From positions 62,001 to 126,000 of the forward strand of contig NZ_SNYN01000008.1 in the NCBI RefSeq assembly GCF_004363075.1: a stretch of 64,000 nt of DNA, read 5' to 3'. Of the stretch, positions 8,970-17,907 are shown piece by piece (position 1 is the first letter of the stretch; the number at the start of each line of letters is the position of its first letter). A program made the translations under genes and the position numbers. Under the pieces are notes generated by a model. It was not told the DNA's origin and searched no databases. It saw only the letters and a list, made by a program, of their open reading frames with translations. This stretch comes from Actinorugispora endophytica. Lineage in GTDB: Bacteria; Actinomycetota; Actinomycetes; Streptosporangiales; Streptosporangiaceae.

Positions 8970-9038
8970 TTAGTCATGGCTGCCGTCCGGCGCGCAGGAG
9001 ACAGCACGGCCGTACGGACAGTCCTGACACGACTTCAT
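8970..9038 (-). CDS. Possible 22-residue Cys-containing leader peptide
   Basis: A short frame, MKSCQDCPYGRAVSCAPDGS plus HD, ends 24 bases before the amidohydrolase start on the same strand. It has three Cys in 22 residues. AGGG lies about 10 bases before its ATG. The position suggests an upstream leader peptide; only position and composition support it. Chance is quite possible. Confidence 0.25.
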   Translation of the reverse strand: MKSCQDCPYGRAVSCAPDGSHD

Positions 9039-9169
9039 ATATCGATGCCCTGGCTGAGATAGGGGGTAGCCAACGCGGCCGGAAAGGGCCGGGCAGCAGC
9101 ATCTAACGTCAGTGAAGGCAACCGTAGCCCACGGTCCGTTCGGATGTACACCTCCGCCGCTGAACAGTG

Positions 9170-9201
9170 AACGGCGGAACACCCGAGGGAGTTCCGCCGT
9201 T
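9170..9201 (-). terminator. Terminator of hflX
   Basis: A perfect 10-bp stem (AACGGCGGAA / TTCCGCCGTT at 9170-9179 and 9192-9201) with a 12-base loop lies 21 bases past the hflX stop on the reverse strand. Confidence 0.7.
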
Positions 9202-9221
9202 CCGCAGCTGTTCTACGCGGC

Positions 9222-10736
9222 CTACAGCGCCGCTGTGGCGTACTCGTCCAGCTGGTTGGCGAGCATCTGGGGCACCCAGGCGTGCAGCGCGGTGCCGTCT
9301 CCGGTGTGCTCCTCCTTGAGGATCCGGCCTTCCTGGTAGACCCGGGAGACCAGGTCGCCCCGCTCGTAGGGGACCAGGACGACGACCTCGCGGTCGAGCA
9401 CGGGGAGCGCCTCGGTCACGGCCCGGATCAGCTCGTCGATGCCCTCGCCGGTGCGCGCGGAGACCTCGACGGCCCCGTTCAGCTTGGTGCGCAGCTGCTT
9501 GAGCAGGGTCGGGTCGGCGGCGTCGACCTTGTTGATGATGACCAGTTCGGGCACGTCGGAGGCCTCGATGTCGGCCAGGACCTCGCGCACCGACGCGAGC
9601 TGCTGCTCGGGGTCGGGGTGCGAGCCGTCCACGACGTGCAGGATCAGGTCGGCGTCGGCGACCTCCTCCAGGGTGGAGCGGAACGCCTCGACGAGCTGGT
9701 GCGGCAGGTGCCGCACGAACCCGACGGTGTCGCTGAGCGTGAACGCGCGGCCGTCCGGCGTGCGCGCCTGGCGCACGGTCGGGTCCAGGGTGGCGAACAG
9801 CGCGTTCTCCACCAGCACGCCCGCCCCGGTGAGGCGGTTGAGCAGGCTGGACTTGCCCGCGTTGGTGTACCCGGCGATGGCCACGGCGGGCACCTGGCGG
9901 GTGCGCCGCTGGTCGCGCTTGACGTCGCGGGCCACCGACATGTGCGCCAGCTGACGGCGCAGCTTGGCCATCTTGGCGTTGATCCGGCGCCGGTCGGTCT
10001 CGATCTTGGTCTCACCGGGACCGCGCAGCCCCACGCCGCCGTTTCCGCCGCCTCCGGCGCCGCCGCCCTGCCGGGACAGCGAGTCGCCCCAGCCGCGCAG
10101 GCGCGGCAGCAGGTAGGTGAGCTGCGCGAGTTCGACCTGGGCCTTGCCCTCGCGGCTGCGCGCGTGCTGGGCGAAGATGTCCAGGATCAGGGCGGTGCGG
10201 TCGACCACCTTGACCTTGACGACGTCCTCCAGCTGGCGCAGCTGGCCGGGTGTCAGCTCTCCGTCGCAGATGACGGTGTCGGCTCCGGTGCTCTCGACGA
10301 TGTCGCGGAGCTCGGCGGCCTTGCCGCTGCCGACGTAGGTGGCGGGGTCGGGCTTGGAGCGGCGCTGGGTGAGCCCTTCCAGCACCATGGCGCCCGCGGT
10401 CTCGGCGAGCTGCTTGAGCTCGACCAGCGAGTTGTCGGCGTCCAGCTGCGTTCCGCTGGTCCAGACCCCGATGAGGACGACGCGCTCCAGGCGCAGCGAC
10501 CGGTACTCGACCTCGGTGACGTCCTCGAGTTCGGTGGACAGCCCCTGCACGCGGCGCAGGGCGTACCGGTCCTCGAGTTCGAGCTGCCCCTGGTCGGGGA
10601 GGTCGTCGGTGCCGCGTCGGTTCTCCGCGAAGGTCACCACATCGGTGTCTGCGTCGTCGACGACGATCGCGTCGCGGTCGGCGTCGTGGCCGTCGAAGGG
10701 ATCGTGGTCATTGAAAGCAGTACGTGTCATATCCAT
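9222..10736 (-). CDS. hflX: GTPase HflX
   Basis: A 504-residue ribosome-associated GTPase of the Obg-HflX group, which splits stalled ribosomes under stress in studied bacteria. The N-terminal nucleotide-binding-like domain has TWTSGTQ-type strands and AGAMVLEGLTQRRSKPDPAT. The linker holds GGVGLRGPGETKIETDRRRI, the HflX signature. The G domain has GYTNAGKSSLLNRL (Lys at about 295), LDPTVRQARTPDG, DTVGFVRHLPHQLVEAFRST and IINKVD. An acidic N-terminal extension of about 60 residues (NDHDPFDGHDADRDAI) is common in actinomycetes. ATG codons at 10736 and 10730 are both possible starts. It is divergent from aceB across 301 bases, and a hairpin terminator follows it. Confidence 0.96.
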   Translation of the reverse strand: MDMTRTAFNDHDPFDGHDADRDAIVVDDADTDVVTFAENRRGTDDLPDQGQLELEDRYALRRVQGLSTELEDVTEVEYRSLRLERVVLIGVWTSGTQLDADNSLVELKQLAETAGAMVLEGLTQRRSKPDPATYVGSGKAAELRDIVESTGADTVICDGELTPGQLRQLEDVVKVKVVDRTALILDIFAQHARSREGKAQVELAQLTYLLPRLRGWGDSLSRQGGGAGGGGNGGVGLRGPGETKIETDRRRINAKMAKLRRQLAHMSVARDVKRDQRRTRQVPAVAIAGYTNAGKSSLLNRLTGAGVLVENALFATLDPTVRQARTPDGRAFTLSDTVGFVRHLPHQLVEAFRSTLEEVADADLILHVVDGSHPDPEQQLASVREVLADIEASDVPELVIINKVDAADPTLLKQLRTKLNGAVEVSARTGEGIDELIRAVTEALPVLDREVVVLVPYERGDLVSRVYQEGRILKEEHTGDGTALHAWVPQMLANQLDEYATAAL

Positions 10737-10958
10737 CCAGGGAGAGGTAACGCGGAGGCGCCGCGATTTCTTCCCCCGATGCTCCCACGCGCACCGAGGA
10801 ACAGCACCTGTTTTTCACCGTGGCCCGCACAGCCGGACCTCCCCCCGAAACGCGCCCCGAACCAGGATGGTGGAGATCTTTACCCTGCTTTGGGCAGAGA
10901 AGAACGCGCTTCCTTCCGATCCGGAGAAAAACCGGGGTCGTATGGGACGGCCGCGGCG

Positions 10959-10987
10959 TTGACCGTGTTCCACCGGCGGAGTAGCGT
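10959..10987 (+). promoter_or_regulatory. Candidate aceB promoter
   Basis: TTGACC at 10959-10964 and TAGCGT at 10982-10987 are separated by 17 bases and lie 50 bases before the aceB ATG. Both match the actinobacterial housekeeping consensus well. The rest of the 301-base hflX-aceB gap holds no gene that I can support. Confidence 0.55.
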
Positions 10988-11037
10988 CACATTCCACATA
11001 CCAGAAGCAAATTTCGCGATGCGGAAGGCAGGATTCC

Positions 11038-12636
11038 ATGGGCGCCACCAACGGGGTCGAGATCACCGGCCCGATGCACGAGCGTTACGACGAGATCCTC
11101 ACCGATGACGCGCTCGCGCTCGTCGCGGACCTGCACCGCCGGTTCGAGTCCCGCCGCCAGGAGCTCCTCGCCGCGCGAGGGCGCCGCCAGGAGGAGATCT
11201 CCGCAGGCGCCGACCTGGACTTCCTCCCCGAGACCAAGGCCGTGCGCGACGACCCCGACTGGCGCGTCGCCCCTCCGGCCCCGGGCATCACCGACCGCCG
11301 CGTCGAGATCACCGGTCCCACCGACCGCAAGATGACCGTCAACGCGCTCAACTCCGGCGCCAAGGTGTGGCTGGCCGACTTCGAGGACGCCAACACCCCG
11401 CTGTGGGAGAACATGATCGGCGGCCAGCTCAACCTGCGCGACGCGCTGGACCGCGCCATCGACTTCAGCACGCCCGAGGGCAGGGAGTACACGCTCGGGG
11501 ACGACTCGGAACTGGCCACCATCGTGGTCCGCCCGCGCGGCTGGCACCTGGACGAGAAGCACATCCTCGTCGACGGGCAGCGCGTCTCCGGCGGCGTCGT
11601 CGACTTCGCGCTGTACCTCTTCCACTGCGCGCGCCGCCAGATCGCCAAGGGCAAGGGCCCGTACTTCTACCTGCCCAAGATGCAGAGCCACCTCGAGGCG
11701 CGGCTGTGGAACGAGATCTTCGTGCGCGCCCAGGAGTCCCTCGGCATCGAGCGCGGCACCATCCGCGCCACCGTCCTGATCGAGACCGTCCCGGCCGCGT
11801 TCGAGATGGAGGAGATCCTGTACGAGCTGCGCGAGCACTCCGCGGGCCTCAACGCGGGCCGCTGGGACTACCTGTTCAGCATCATCAAGACGCACCGCAC
11901 CCGGGGCCGGCGGTTCCTGCTGCCCGAGCGCAACGCCGTCACGATGACCGCGCCGTTCATGCGCGCCTACACCGAACTGCTGGTCAGGACCTGCCACAAG
12001 CGCGGCGCGCACGCGATCGGCGGCATGGCCGCGTTCATCCCGAGCCGCCGCGACCCCGAGGTCAACAAGGTCGCCCTCGCCAAGGTCCGCGACGACAAGT
12101 CCCGCGAGTCCGGCGACGGCTTCGACGGCTCCTGGGTCGCGCACCCCGACCTCGTCCCGGTCGCCATGGAGGTCTTCGACGGCGTCCTCGGGGAGAGGCC
12201 CCACCAGATCGACCGCACCCGCGACGACGTCTCCGTCTCCGCCGCCGACCTGCTGGACGTGGCGAGCGCGGGCGGCGGCGTCACCGAGGCGGGCCTGCGC
12301 GGCAACGTCAACGTCGCCGTCCAGTACCTGGCCGCCTGGCTGGGCGGCAACGGCGCGGTGGCGATCCACAACCTGATGGAGGACGCCGCCACCGCCGAGA
12401 TCTCCCGGTCCCAGATCTGGCAGTGGCTGCACAACGACGTCGCCCTGGACGACGGCACCCCGGTGACCGGCGCGCTCGTGGAGCGCCTGATCCGCGAGGA
12501 GCTGGCGGCGGTCCGCGCGGCCGGGAACCTGGACCCCGCCCTCCTGGAGCGCGCCACCGCCCTGTTCAAGGACGTCGCGCTGGCCGACGACTACGCCGAG
12601 TTCCTCACCCTGCCCGCCTACGAGCAGATGCCGTAG
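11038..12636 (+). CDS. aceB: Malate synthase A
   Basis: A 532-residue cytosolic enzyme joining glyoxylate and acetyl-CoA to form malate. The family signature is at [19 protein letters not shown]. Other landmarks are [55 protein letters not shown] and the C-terminal [18 protein letters not shown]. Size matches malate synthase A and not the larger G form. No isocitrate lyase gene is adjacent. The glycolate oxidase genes glcD and glcE follow on the same strand, so here AceB probably consumes glyoxylate made from glycolate, in addition to any glyoxylate-shunt role. A good -35/-10 pair precedes it, and a GC-rich 205-base gap separates it from glcD. Confidence 0.97.
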   Translation: MGATNGVEITGPMHERYDEILTDDALALVADLHRRFESRRQELLAARGRRQEEISAGADLDFLPETKAVRDDPDWRVAPPAPGITDRRVEITGPTDRKMTVNALNSGAKVWLADFEDANTPLWENMIGGQLNLRDALDRAIDFSTPEGREYTLGDDSELATIVVRPRGWHLDEKHILVDGQRVSGGVVDFALYLFHCARRQIAKGKGPYFYLPKMQSHLEARLWNEIFVRAQESLGIERGTIRATVLIETVPAAFEMEEILYELREHSAGLNAGRWDYLFSIIKTHRTRGRRFLLPERNAVTMTAPFMRAYTELLVRTCHKRGAHAIGGMAAFIPSRRDPEVNKVALAKVRDDKSRESGDGFDGSWVAHPDLVPVAMEVFDGVLGERPHQIDRTRDDVSVSAADLLDVASAGGGVTEAGLRGNVNVAVQYLAAWLGGNGAVAIHNLMEDAATAEISRSQIWQWLHNDVALDDGTPVTGALVERLIREELAAVRAAGNLDPALLERATALFKDVALADDYAEFLTLPAYEQMP

Positions 12637-12767
12637 ACCGCTGACGGGAGGGCCCCGCCCGGCCGGCCGGAAGCGGTGGGCCGACCGGGTGGTCCTCCCG
12701 GCCCGGCCGGGCCCCACCGGACCGCGGTCGCCCGTCGGCGGCCCGGACACCGTGCCCGCCGTTACCC

Positions 12768-12805
12768 CGCCCCCGCCGGGGGGAAGGACTCTCAGGGCGG
12801 GGGCG
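12768..12805 (+). terminator. Hairpin between aceB and glcD
   Basis: CGCCCCCGCC at 12768-12777 pairs perfectly with GGCGGGGGCG at 12796-12805. It lies 132 bases after the aceB stop and 36 bases before glcD. It could end aceB transcription or sit in the glcD leader; the sequence does not decide. Confidence 0.4.
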
Positions 12806-12841
12806 CCGTTCCCGCCACACCGTGATCGGGGGCGACCTCCC

Positions 12842-14314
12842 ATGCCGGACGCGATGACCGGTCCCGCCGCGCTGGCGCCGCGGCTGCGCGCCGTCTGCGG
12901 CGCGGACGGGGTCGTCACCGACCCCGCGCGGCGCCGCACCTATGAGAGCGACGGCATCACCTACCACTCGGCCGTGCCCGGGATCGTGGTGCTGCCCGAG
13001 ACCACCGGGCAGGTGGCCGCCGTGGTGCGGCTGTGCGCCGAGCACGGCGTGCCGTTCGTGCCGCGCGGTTCGGGCACGGGCCTGTCCGGCGGAGCGCTGC
13101 CCCGCCCCGACGGGGTCCTCGTCGTCACCTCCCGGATGCGCCGCGTCATCGAGGTGGACATCCCCAACGAGCGCGCCGTCGTCCAGCCCGGCGTGTTCAA
13201 CCTGGACGTGACCAGGGCCGCCGCCCCGCACGGCTACCACTACGCGCCCGATCCGTCCAGCCGGCAGGTGTGCTCGGTGGGCGGCAACATCGCGGAGAAC
13301 TCGGGCGGGGCGCACTGCCTCAAGTACGGGTTCACCGTGAACCACGTGACCGGCCTGGAGATCGTCACCCCGCGCGGGGACGTGGTGCGCCTGGGCGGCA
13401 AGGCCCCCGACGCGCCCGGATACGACCTGATCGGCGTGTTCGTCGGCTCCGAGGGCACGCTCGGCATCGCCACCGAGATCACCGTGCGGCTGACGCGCGC
13501 CCCGCAGCGGACCAGCACTCTGCTGGCGGCCTTCCCCACCATGGACGCGGGCGGCAGGGCGGTCTCGGCGATCATCGCCGCCGGGGTGCTGCCCGCCGCC
13601 GTCGAGATGATGGACGCCCTCGCCGTCGAGGCCGCCGAGGCCGCCGTGCGGTGCGGCTACCCCGAGGGCGCGGGCGCGGTGCTCATCGTGGAGCTGGACG
13701 GCGCGGCCGAGGACGTCGCCGCCCAGTTCGAGGCGGTCACGGCGCTGTGCCGCGCGGCGGGCGCCTTCGCGGTCCGCGCCGCCGACGACCCGGCCGAGCG
13801 CGCCCGGATCTGGAAGGGCCGCAGGTCCGCGTTCGCCGCGGTCGGCCGGATCAGCCCCGCCTACATCGTGCAGGACGGCGTGGTGCCGCGCACCGCGCTG
13901 GGCGGGGTGCTGGCCCGGATCTCCGAGCTGTCGGCGCGCTCGGGCATCCGGGTGGCCAACGTCTTCCACGCCGGGGACGGGAACCTGCACCCGCTGGTGC
14001 TGTTCGACGACGCCGAGCCCGGCGCCGCCGAACGCGCCGCCGAGGTCTCCGGGGCGATCCTGGACCTGTGCGTCGAACACGGCGGATCCATCACCGGCGA
14101 GCACGGCGTGGGCGTGGACAAGGCCTGCCACATGCCGCGCATGTTCAGCGACGACGACCTGGCCACGATGGACCTGTTCCGGCGGGCCTTCGACCCCGAC
14201 GGCATCGCCAATCCCGAGAAGGTGCTGCCGACGCCGCGGCTGTGCGGGGAGCGGCCGGGCGTGGTCAGGGGCGAGCACCCGCTGGTGGCGAGCGGGCAGG
14301 CCGAACTTTTCTGA
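12842..14314 (+). CDS. glcD: Glycolate oxidase FAD subunit GlcD
   Basis: A 490-residue FAD-dependent oxidase subunit of the VAO/PCMH fold. The FAD-binding part has PFVPRGSGTGLSGGALP near residues 70-86 and SVGGNIAENSGGAHCLKYG; the cap and C-terminal part have NVFHAGDGNLHPLVLFDD and SITGEHGVGVDK, both typical of GlcD and D-lactate dehydrogenases. With GlcE and GlcF it should oxidise glycolate to glyoxylate at the membrane, passing electrons to the quinone pool. The frame extends upstream to 12689, but the MPDAMTGPAALAPRLR start at 12842 (or the ATG at 12854) matches the family. glcE follows after 32 bases. D-lactate as a substrate cannot be excluded. Confidence 0.92.
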   Translation: MPDAMTGPAALAPRLRAVCGADGVVTDPARRRTYESDGITYHSAVPGIVVLPETTGQVAAVVRLCAEHGVPFVPRGSGTGLSGGALPRPDGVLVVTSRMRRVIEVDIPNERAVVQPGVFNLDVTRAAAPHGYHYAPDPSSRQVCSVGGNIAENSGGAHCLKYGFTVNHVTGLEIVTPRGDVVRLGGKAPDAPGYDLIGVFVGSEGTLGIATEITVRLTRAPQRTSTLLAAFPTMDAGGRAVSAIIAAGVLPAAVEMMDALAVEAAEAAVRCGYPEGAGAVLIVELDGAAEDVAAQFEAVTALCRAAGAFAVRAADDPAERARIWKGRRSAFAAVGRISPAYIVQDGVVPRTALGGVLARISELSARSGIRVANVFHAGDGNLHPLVLFDDAEPGAAERAAEVSGAILDLCVEHGGSITGEHGVGVDKACHMPRMFSDDDLATMDLFRRAFDPDGIANPEKVLPTPRLCGERPGVVRGEHPLVASGQAELF

Positions 14315-14346
14315 CCGGGGCGTCCGGAGGTGTCGGGAGGGGGCGG

Positions 14347-15576
14347 ATGGGTCCGGAGCAGGTGTTGGCCGCGATCGGCGCGACGGGGGTGCGGGCCCGG
14401 CCCGGCACGGGGGACGACGCGGTGGTCGGGACCGTCCCCGCGGTGGTGGCGCGCCCGCGGGACACCCCGGAGGTGTCCGCGCTGCTGGGCGCCGCGGCGC
14501 GGCACGGCCTGCGAGTGGCGGCCGCGGGCAACGGCACCAAGCGGGACTGGGGCGCCGCCCCGACCGGCTGCGACCTGCTGGTGGAGACCGGGGAGCTGGC
14601 CGGGATCGAGCATGCGCGGGGCGACCTGGTGGTGCGGACCGGAGCGGGCGCGCCGATGGACGGGCTGCGCGCGCTGCTGGGCCGGGCGGGGCAGCGACTG
14701 ACCGCTGACCCGATGGTCCCCGGGGCGACCGTCGGCGGGACGGTGGCGGCGGGGGTCAGCGGGCCGCTGCGGATGCTGCACGGGCCCCTGCGGGACCTCG
14801 TCATCGGGATGACCGTGGTGCGCGCCGACGGGGTGGCGGCCAGTTCGGGCGGCGTCGTGGTCAAGAACGTGGCCGGCTTCGACCTCGGCAAGCTGCACAC
14901 CGGCGGCTGGGGGACGCTGGGGGTGATCACCTCGGTCACCTTCCGCCTGCACCCGGTGCCCGCCGCCTTCCGGCTGGTCGGGGCGCGCTTCCCGGACCCG
15001 GTCGCGGCCGCCGGTCCCGTCGGCGCGGTGCTGGCCTCCCAGGCGGTCCCTGCGGCCGTCGAACTGGACTGGCCGCCGGGTGGCGGGCCGGTCCGGCTGT
15101 TCGTCCTCGTGGAGGGCGCGGCCGAGGGCGTGGACGCCCGGGCGGGCGGGATCGCGGCCCTGCTCGGCGCGCGGGACGTGCGGGACGCGCTCCCCGACGG
15201 CTGGGGGACCCTTCCCGGGGAGCCGGAGTGCACGGTGCTGAAGATCGCCGCGCCGATCCGCGGGCTGCCCGTGGCGCTCACCGCGCTGCGCGCCGAGGCG
15301 GGGACGGGCTGCTCCTTCCGCGGCTCGGCCGGTGCGGGCGTCGGCTACGCCGCGCTGCCCGTCGGCACCGGCGCGGACCGCGTCGCCCGGGTCCTGGCCC
15401 GGACCCGGGACGCGCTCCCCGACGGCTCGGTCACCGTCCTGCGCCAGTCCCCGGACCTGCGCGGGCTCCCCCTCGACCGGTGGGGCGAGGTCCCGGGCGC
15501 CGAGCTGATGCGCGCGGTCAAGGACCGCTTCGACCCCGCCCACCGCCTCGCACCGGGCCGCTTCCTGGACCACTGA
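14347..15576 (+). CDS. glcE: Glycolate oxidase FAD-binding subunit GlcE
   Basis: A 409-residue second flavin-domain subunit of glycolate oxidase. The FAD-binding region has RVAAAGNGTKRDWGAAPTGC near residues 57-76, TADPMVPGATVGGTVAAGVS, GPLRDLVIGMTVVRADG and VVKNVAGFDLGKLHTGGWGT, which is diagnostic of GlcE. The open frame runs back to 13033 inside glcD, but the ATG at 14347 has GGGAGGGGG just upstream and gives a normal length. It is probably cotranscribed with glcD. glcF is not next: a reverse-strand gene of unknown function intervenes, so glcF needs its own promoter or readthrough of about 860 bases. Confidence 0.93.
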   Translation: MGPEQVLAAIGATGVRARPGTGDDAVVGTVPAVVARPRDTPEVSALLGAAARHGLRVAAAGNGTKRDWGAAPTGCDLLVETGELAGIEHARGDLVVRTGAGAPMDGLRALLGRAGQRLTADPMVPGATVGGTVAAGVSGPLRMLHGPLRDLVIGMTVVRADGVAASSGGVVVKNVAGFDLGKLHTGGWGTLGVITSVTFRLHPVPAAFRLVGARFPDPVAAAGPVGAVLASQAVPAAVELDWPPGGGPVRLFVLVEGAAEGVDARAGGIAALLGARDVRDALPDGWGTLPGEPECTVLKIAAPIRGLPVALTALRAEAGTGCSFRGSAGAGVGYAALPVGTGADRVARVLARTRDALPDGSVTVLRQSPDLRGLPLDRWGEVPGAELMRAVKDRFDPAHRLAPGRFLDH

Positions 15577-15633
15577 CGTCCGTTCGGGCCCTGTCGGCGC
15601 GGCCGGCCCGGCGGGGCTCCGAGAGCCCGGGGC

Positions 15634-16311
15634 TCAGTCGACCGCGGCCTCGGCGGGGAAGCGGGCGTCCAGGTCGGCGCGCATGGCCGCCAGGGCGGCC
15701 CTGGACTCGGCCAGGCCCCGGAGCGGTCGGCGCTCCCGCAGGTAGCGGGCGGCCCCGGCGCGCTGCCCGGCGTCCCACTCCCCGTTGACCGGGAGGGCGT
15801 CGCCGCGCCACCGGCCCCGCCCGCCCGCGACCATCCGGGACTGGCGCGACGCGCGCGAGGTCGTGTCCGGCCCCCGGGACCGCCAGGCGATGGCGTCGAG
15901 CTCCTCCGGGGTGGGGCCCAGCGGGAGCAGCCCGGACTCCACGACCTGGACCAGCGCGTCCAGCGCGGTCAGCCCACTGCCGACCAGCGTCGCCACGCGG
16001 GTGCGGACGTCGTCGCCGGCCTCCGCGAGGTCCGGCGCGAAGCCGCCGAGCAGCCTCCCGGCCTCGGTGAGCGCGGCCGCCTGCGCCCGGACGGCGGCGG
16101 CGCCTCGCTCCGCGGCCCCCGGACGCCCCGCGACCCTGTCGTCCAGGGACGCGGCGACCTCCTCGGCGGCCGACACGGCCTCGTCCAGCCGGTCGCGGAG
16201 GCGGCGGAGTCCGGCCCCGACCTCGGGCCGCCTCCCGGCCCGCTCCGGCGCGTCCAGCACCGGCACCGCCGCCGACGCGACCTCGACGAGCATCATGGTG
16301 AAGGCGAGCAT
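15634..16311 (-). CDS. Unrecognised helical protein between glcE and glcF
   Basis: A 225-residue acidic protein on the reverse strand, in the glc region but opposite to it. The N-terminus (MLAFTMMLVEVASAAVPVLD) is hydrophobic. Long Ala/Glu/Arg-rich stretches (LRDRLDEAVSAAEEVAASLD) suggest bundled helices or a coiled coil, and the C-terminal third is charged. I recognise no domain or catalytic motif. I use the ATG at 16311, seven bases after GGGAAGGG; a TTG at 16317 is an alternative. Codon use looks coding, and the opposite frame is Ser/Arg/Pro-rich as expected of a shadow. The 5' leader contains a perfect inverted repeat shared with the glcF upstream region, so regulation linked to glcF is possible. 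Confidence 0.6.
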   Translation of the reverse strand: MLAFTMMLVEVASAAVPVLDAPERAGRRPEVGAGLRRLRDRLDEAVSAAEEVAASLDDRVAGRPGAAERGAAAVRAQAAALTEAGRLLGGFAPDLAEAGDDVRTRVATLVGSGLTALDALVQVVESGLLPLGPTPEELDAIAWRSRGPDTTSRASRQSRMVAGGRGRWRGDALPVNGEWDAGQRAGAARYLRERRPLRGLAESRAALAAMRADLDARFPAEAAVD

Positions 16312-16326
16312 GTCCAAGCCCTTCCC

Positions 16327-16366
16327 TGAGGGGGTTCACCGGACATTGTGTCGGGTAACCCCCTCA
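16327..16366. promoter_or_regulatory. Inverted repeat in the divergent glcF / unknown-gene spacer
   Basis: TGAGGGGGTT at 16327-16336 and AACCCCCTCA at 16357-16366 are perfect arms around a 20-base spacer, and the spacer edges (ACC / GGG) pair partly. On the reverse strand it abuts the ribosome-binding site of the unknown gene; on the forward strand it lies 67 bases before glcF. It could be an operator or an RNA hairpin. Confidence 0.5.
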
Positions 16367-16432
16367 TCAGTACACATCCCGCCGGGAACGGGCCGGGGCG
16401 TCCGCGCTCGCACGAGGGGACGGAGGCGACCG

Positions 16433-17767
16433 ATGACCGATTTCCCGACCGGTGCCGAGACAGGGCCTCCCTCCCCCCGACGCTCCTTCGACGACCTGCT
16501 CGGCGACTGCGTGCACTGCGGGTTCTGTCTGCCGACCTGCCCCACCTACGTGCTGTGGGGGGAGGAGATGGACTCCCCGCGCGGGCGGATCCACCTCATG
16601 GCCCAGACCAGGGACGACGTGCTCACCCCCGAGGTCGTCCAGCACTTCGACCGCTGCCTCGGCTGCCTGGCGTGCGTGAGCTCGTGCCCGTCGGGGGTGC
16701 GGTACGACTCGCTCATCGAGTCCACCCGGGCCCGGGTGGAGGCCGAGCACCAGCGGGGCCCGCGCGAGCGGCTGCTGCGGGCGCTGGTCTTCGCGCTGTT
16801 CCCGTACCGGCGCAGGCTGGACCTGCTGCGCGGGCCGCTGCGCGCCTACCGGGCCTGCGGCGCGTCCGCGTGGCTGCGCCGCAGTGGGGTGCTGGAGCGG
16901 GTCTCGCCGTCGCTGGCCGCCATGGAGCGGGTCGCGCCGCCGCTGCGGACCGTGCCCGCGCTGCCCGGGCGGCTGCCCGCCGTGGGGAGGCGGCGGGCCG
17001 TGGTGGGCCTGCTCACCGGGTGCGTGCAGGGCTCGCTCCTCCCCCAGGTGAACACCGCGACCGCGCGCGTGCTGGCGAGCGAGGGCTGCGAGGTGCTGAC
17101 CCCCCGCGCCCAGGGGTGCTGCGGGGCGCTGTCGGCGCACTCGGGCCGGGCCGCCGAGGCCGCCCGGTTCGCGCGCGCCACCGTCGAGACCTTCGAACGC
17201 GCGGGCGTGGACACGGTCGTGGTGAACTCGGCGGGCTGCGGAAGCAGCATGAAGCACTACGCCGACGTCCTGGCCGAAGCGGGGGCCGGGCCCTCCTGGG
17301 AGCGGCGGGCCCGCGCCCTGTCCGCACGGACCGCGGACCTCACCGAGTTCCTGGTGCGGCTGGGGCCGGTCGCCGAACGGCACCCGCTGCCCGTCCGCGC
17401 GGCCTACCACGACGCCTGCCACCTGTCGCACGGGCAGGGGGTGCGGGACCAGCCGCGCGAACTGCTGCGCGCGATCCCCGGCCTGGAGCTGCTCGACCTG
17501 CCCGACCCGGACCTCTGCTGCGGCTCCGCCGGGGTGTACAACCTGCTGCGCCCCGACGCGGCCCGCGAGCTGGGCGACCGCAAGGCCGGAAACCTGCGCT
17601 CGACCGGCGCGCGCCTGCTGGTCACGGGCAACCCCGGCTGCTCGCTGCAGATCGCCTCCGCGATGGAGCGCGGCGGACACCCCGTGTCCGTGGCGCACCC
17701 CGCCCAGGTCCTGGACGCCTCCATCCGGGGCCTGGACGCGTCGGCCCTGCTGGAGGACGCGCCCTAG
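16433..17767 (+). CDS. glcF: Glycolate oxidase iron-sulfur subunit GlcF
   Basis: A 444-residue iron-sulfur electron-transfer subunit of glycolate oxidase. Two 4Fe-4S binding sets are complete: CVHCGFCLPTCP (Cys 26, 29, 32, 36) and CLGCLACVSSCP (Cys 75, 78, 81, 85). Two CCG cysteine-rich domains follow, QGCCGALSAHSGR and LCCGSAGVYNLL, each typical of the GlpC/GlcF/HdrB family. The frame is open back to 15785, but that part is the shadow of the reverse-strand gene. The ATG at 16433 follows a GGAGG-containing leader. Stop at 17767, followed by a repeat-rich noncoding stretch. It should pass electrons from the GlcD/GlcE flavins to the quinone pool. Confidence 0.93.
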   Translation: MTDFPTGAETGPPSPRRSFDDLLGDCVHCGFCLPTCPTYVLWGEEMDSPRGRIHLMAQTRDDVLTPEVVQHFDRCLGCLACVSSCPSGVRYDSLIESTRARVEAEHQRGPRERLLRALVFALFPYRRRLDLLRGPLRAYRACGASAWLRRSGVLERVSPSLAAMERVAPPLRTVPALPGRLPAVGRRRAVVGLLTGCVQGSLLPQVNTATARVLASEGCEVLTPRAQGCCGALSAHSGRAAEAARFARATVETFERAGVDTVVVNSAGCGSSMKHYADVLAEAGAGPSWERRARALSARTADLTEFLVRLGPVAERHPLPVRAAYHDACHLSHGQGVRDQPRELLRAIPGLELLDLPDPDLCCGSAGVYNLLRPDAARELGDRKAGNLRSTGARLLVTGNPGCSLQIASAMERGGHPVSVAHPAQVLDASIRGLDASALLEDAP

Positions 17768-17782
17768 AGAGTCTCCGACGCG

Positions 17783-17907
17783 GGGGTGAATTCGGGCACC
17801 GGTGGTTTTGTTGACGGTCTTGGGCTTTCTGCCCGTTTCGGGGGCTGGAAGGGCGGAAAGCCCATGATCATTCCGGGGCAGAGCAGGACCGGCCCTCGAA
17901 CCTCCGC
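17783..17907 (+). repeat. Dispersed intergenic repeat, short copy (A)
   Basis: This stretch matches the reverse complement of 35474-35687. It holds GGGTGAATTCGGGCACCGGT, then TTGACGG, a hairpin (GGGCTTTCTGCCC 17822-17834 with GGGCGGAAAGCCC 17851-17863), CATGATCATTCCGGG and GACCGGCCCTCGAA. Compared with the other copy it lacks about 125 internal bases. Around 17951-17970 a further 19-base match (GCCGTCGCCGCCCGCCGTG) looks like the remnant of a second arm. The rest of the gap to 18152 contains no gene that I can support. Confidence 0.75.

Noticed and set aside
10981-11037. A RamB- or GlxR-like site before aceB
   Set aside because: Only loose similarity (GAAGCAAATTTCGCG); no half-site meets the published patterns I remember.
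15785-16432. N-terminal extension of the glcF frame to 15785
   Set aside because: The extension is Ser/Arg-rich, has no homology to GlcF and is antisense to a better reading frame; the ATG at 16433 has a ribosome-binding site.
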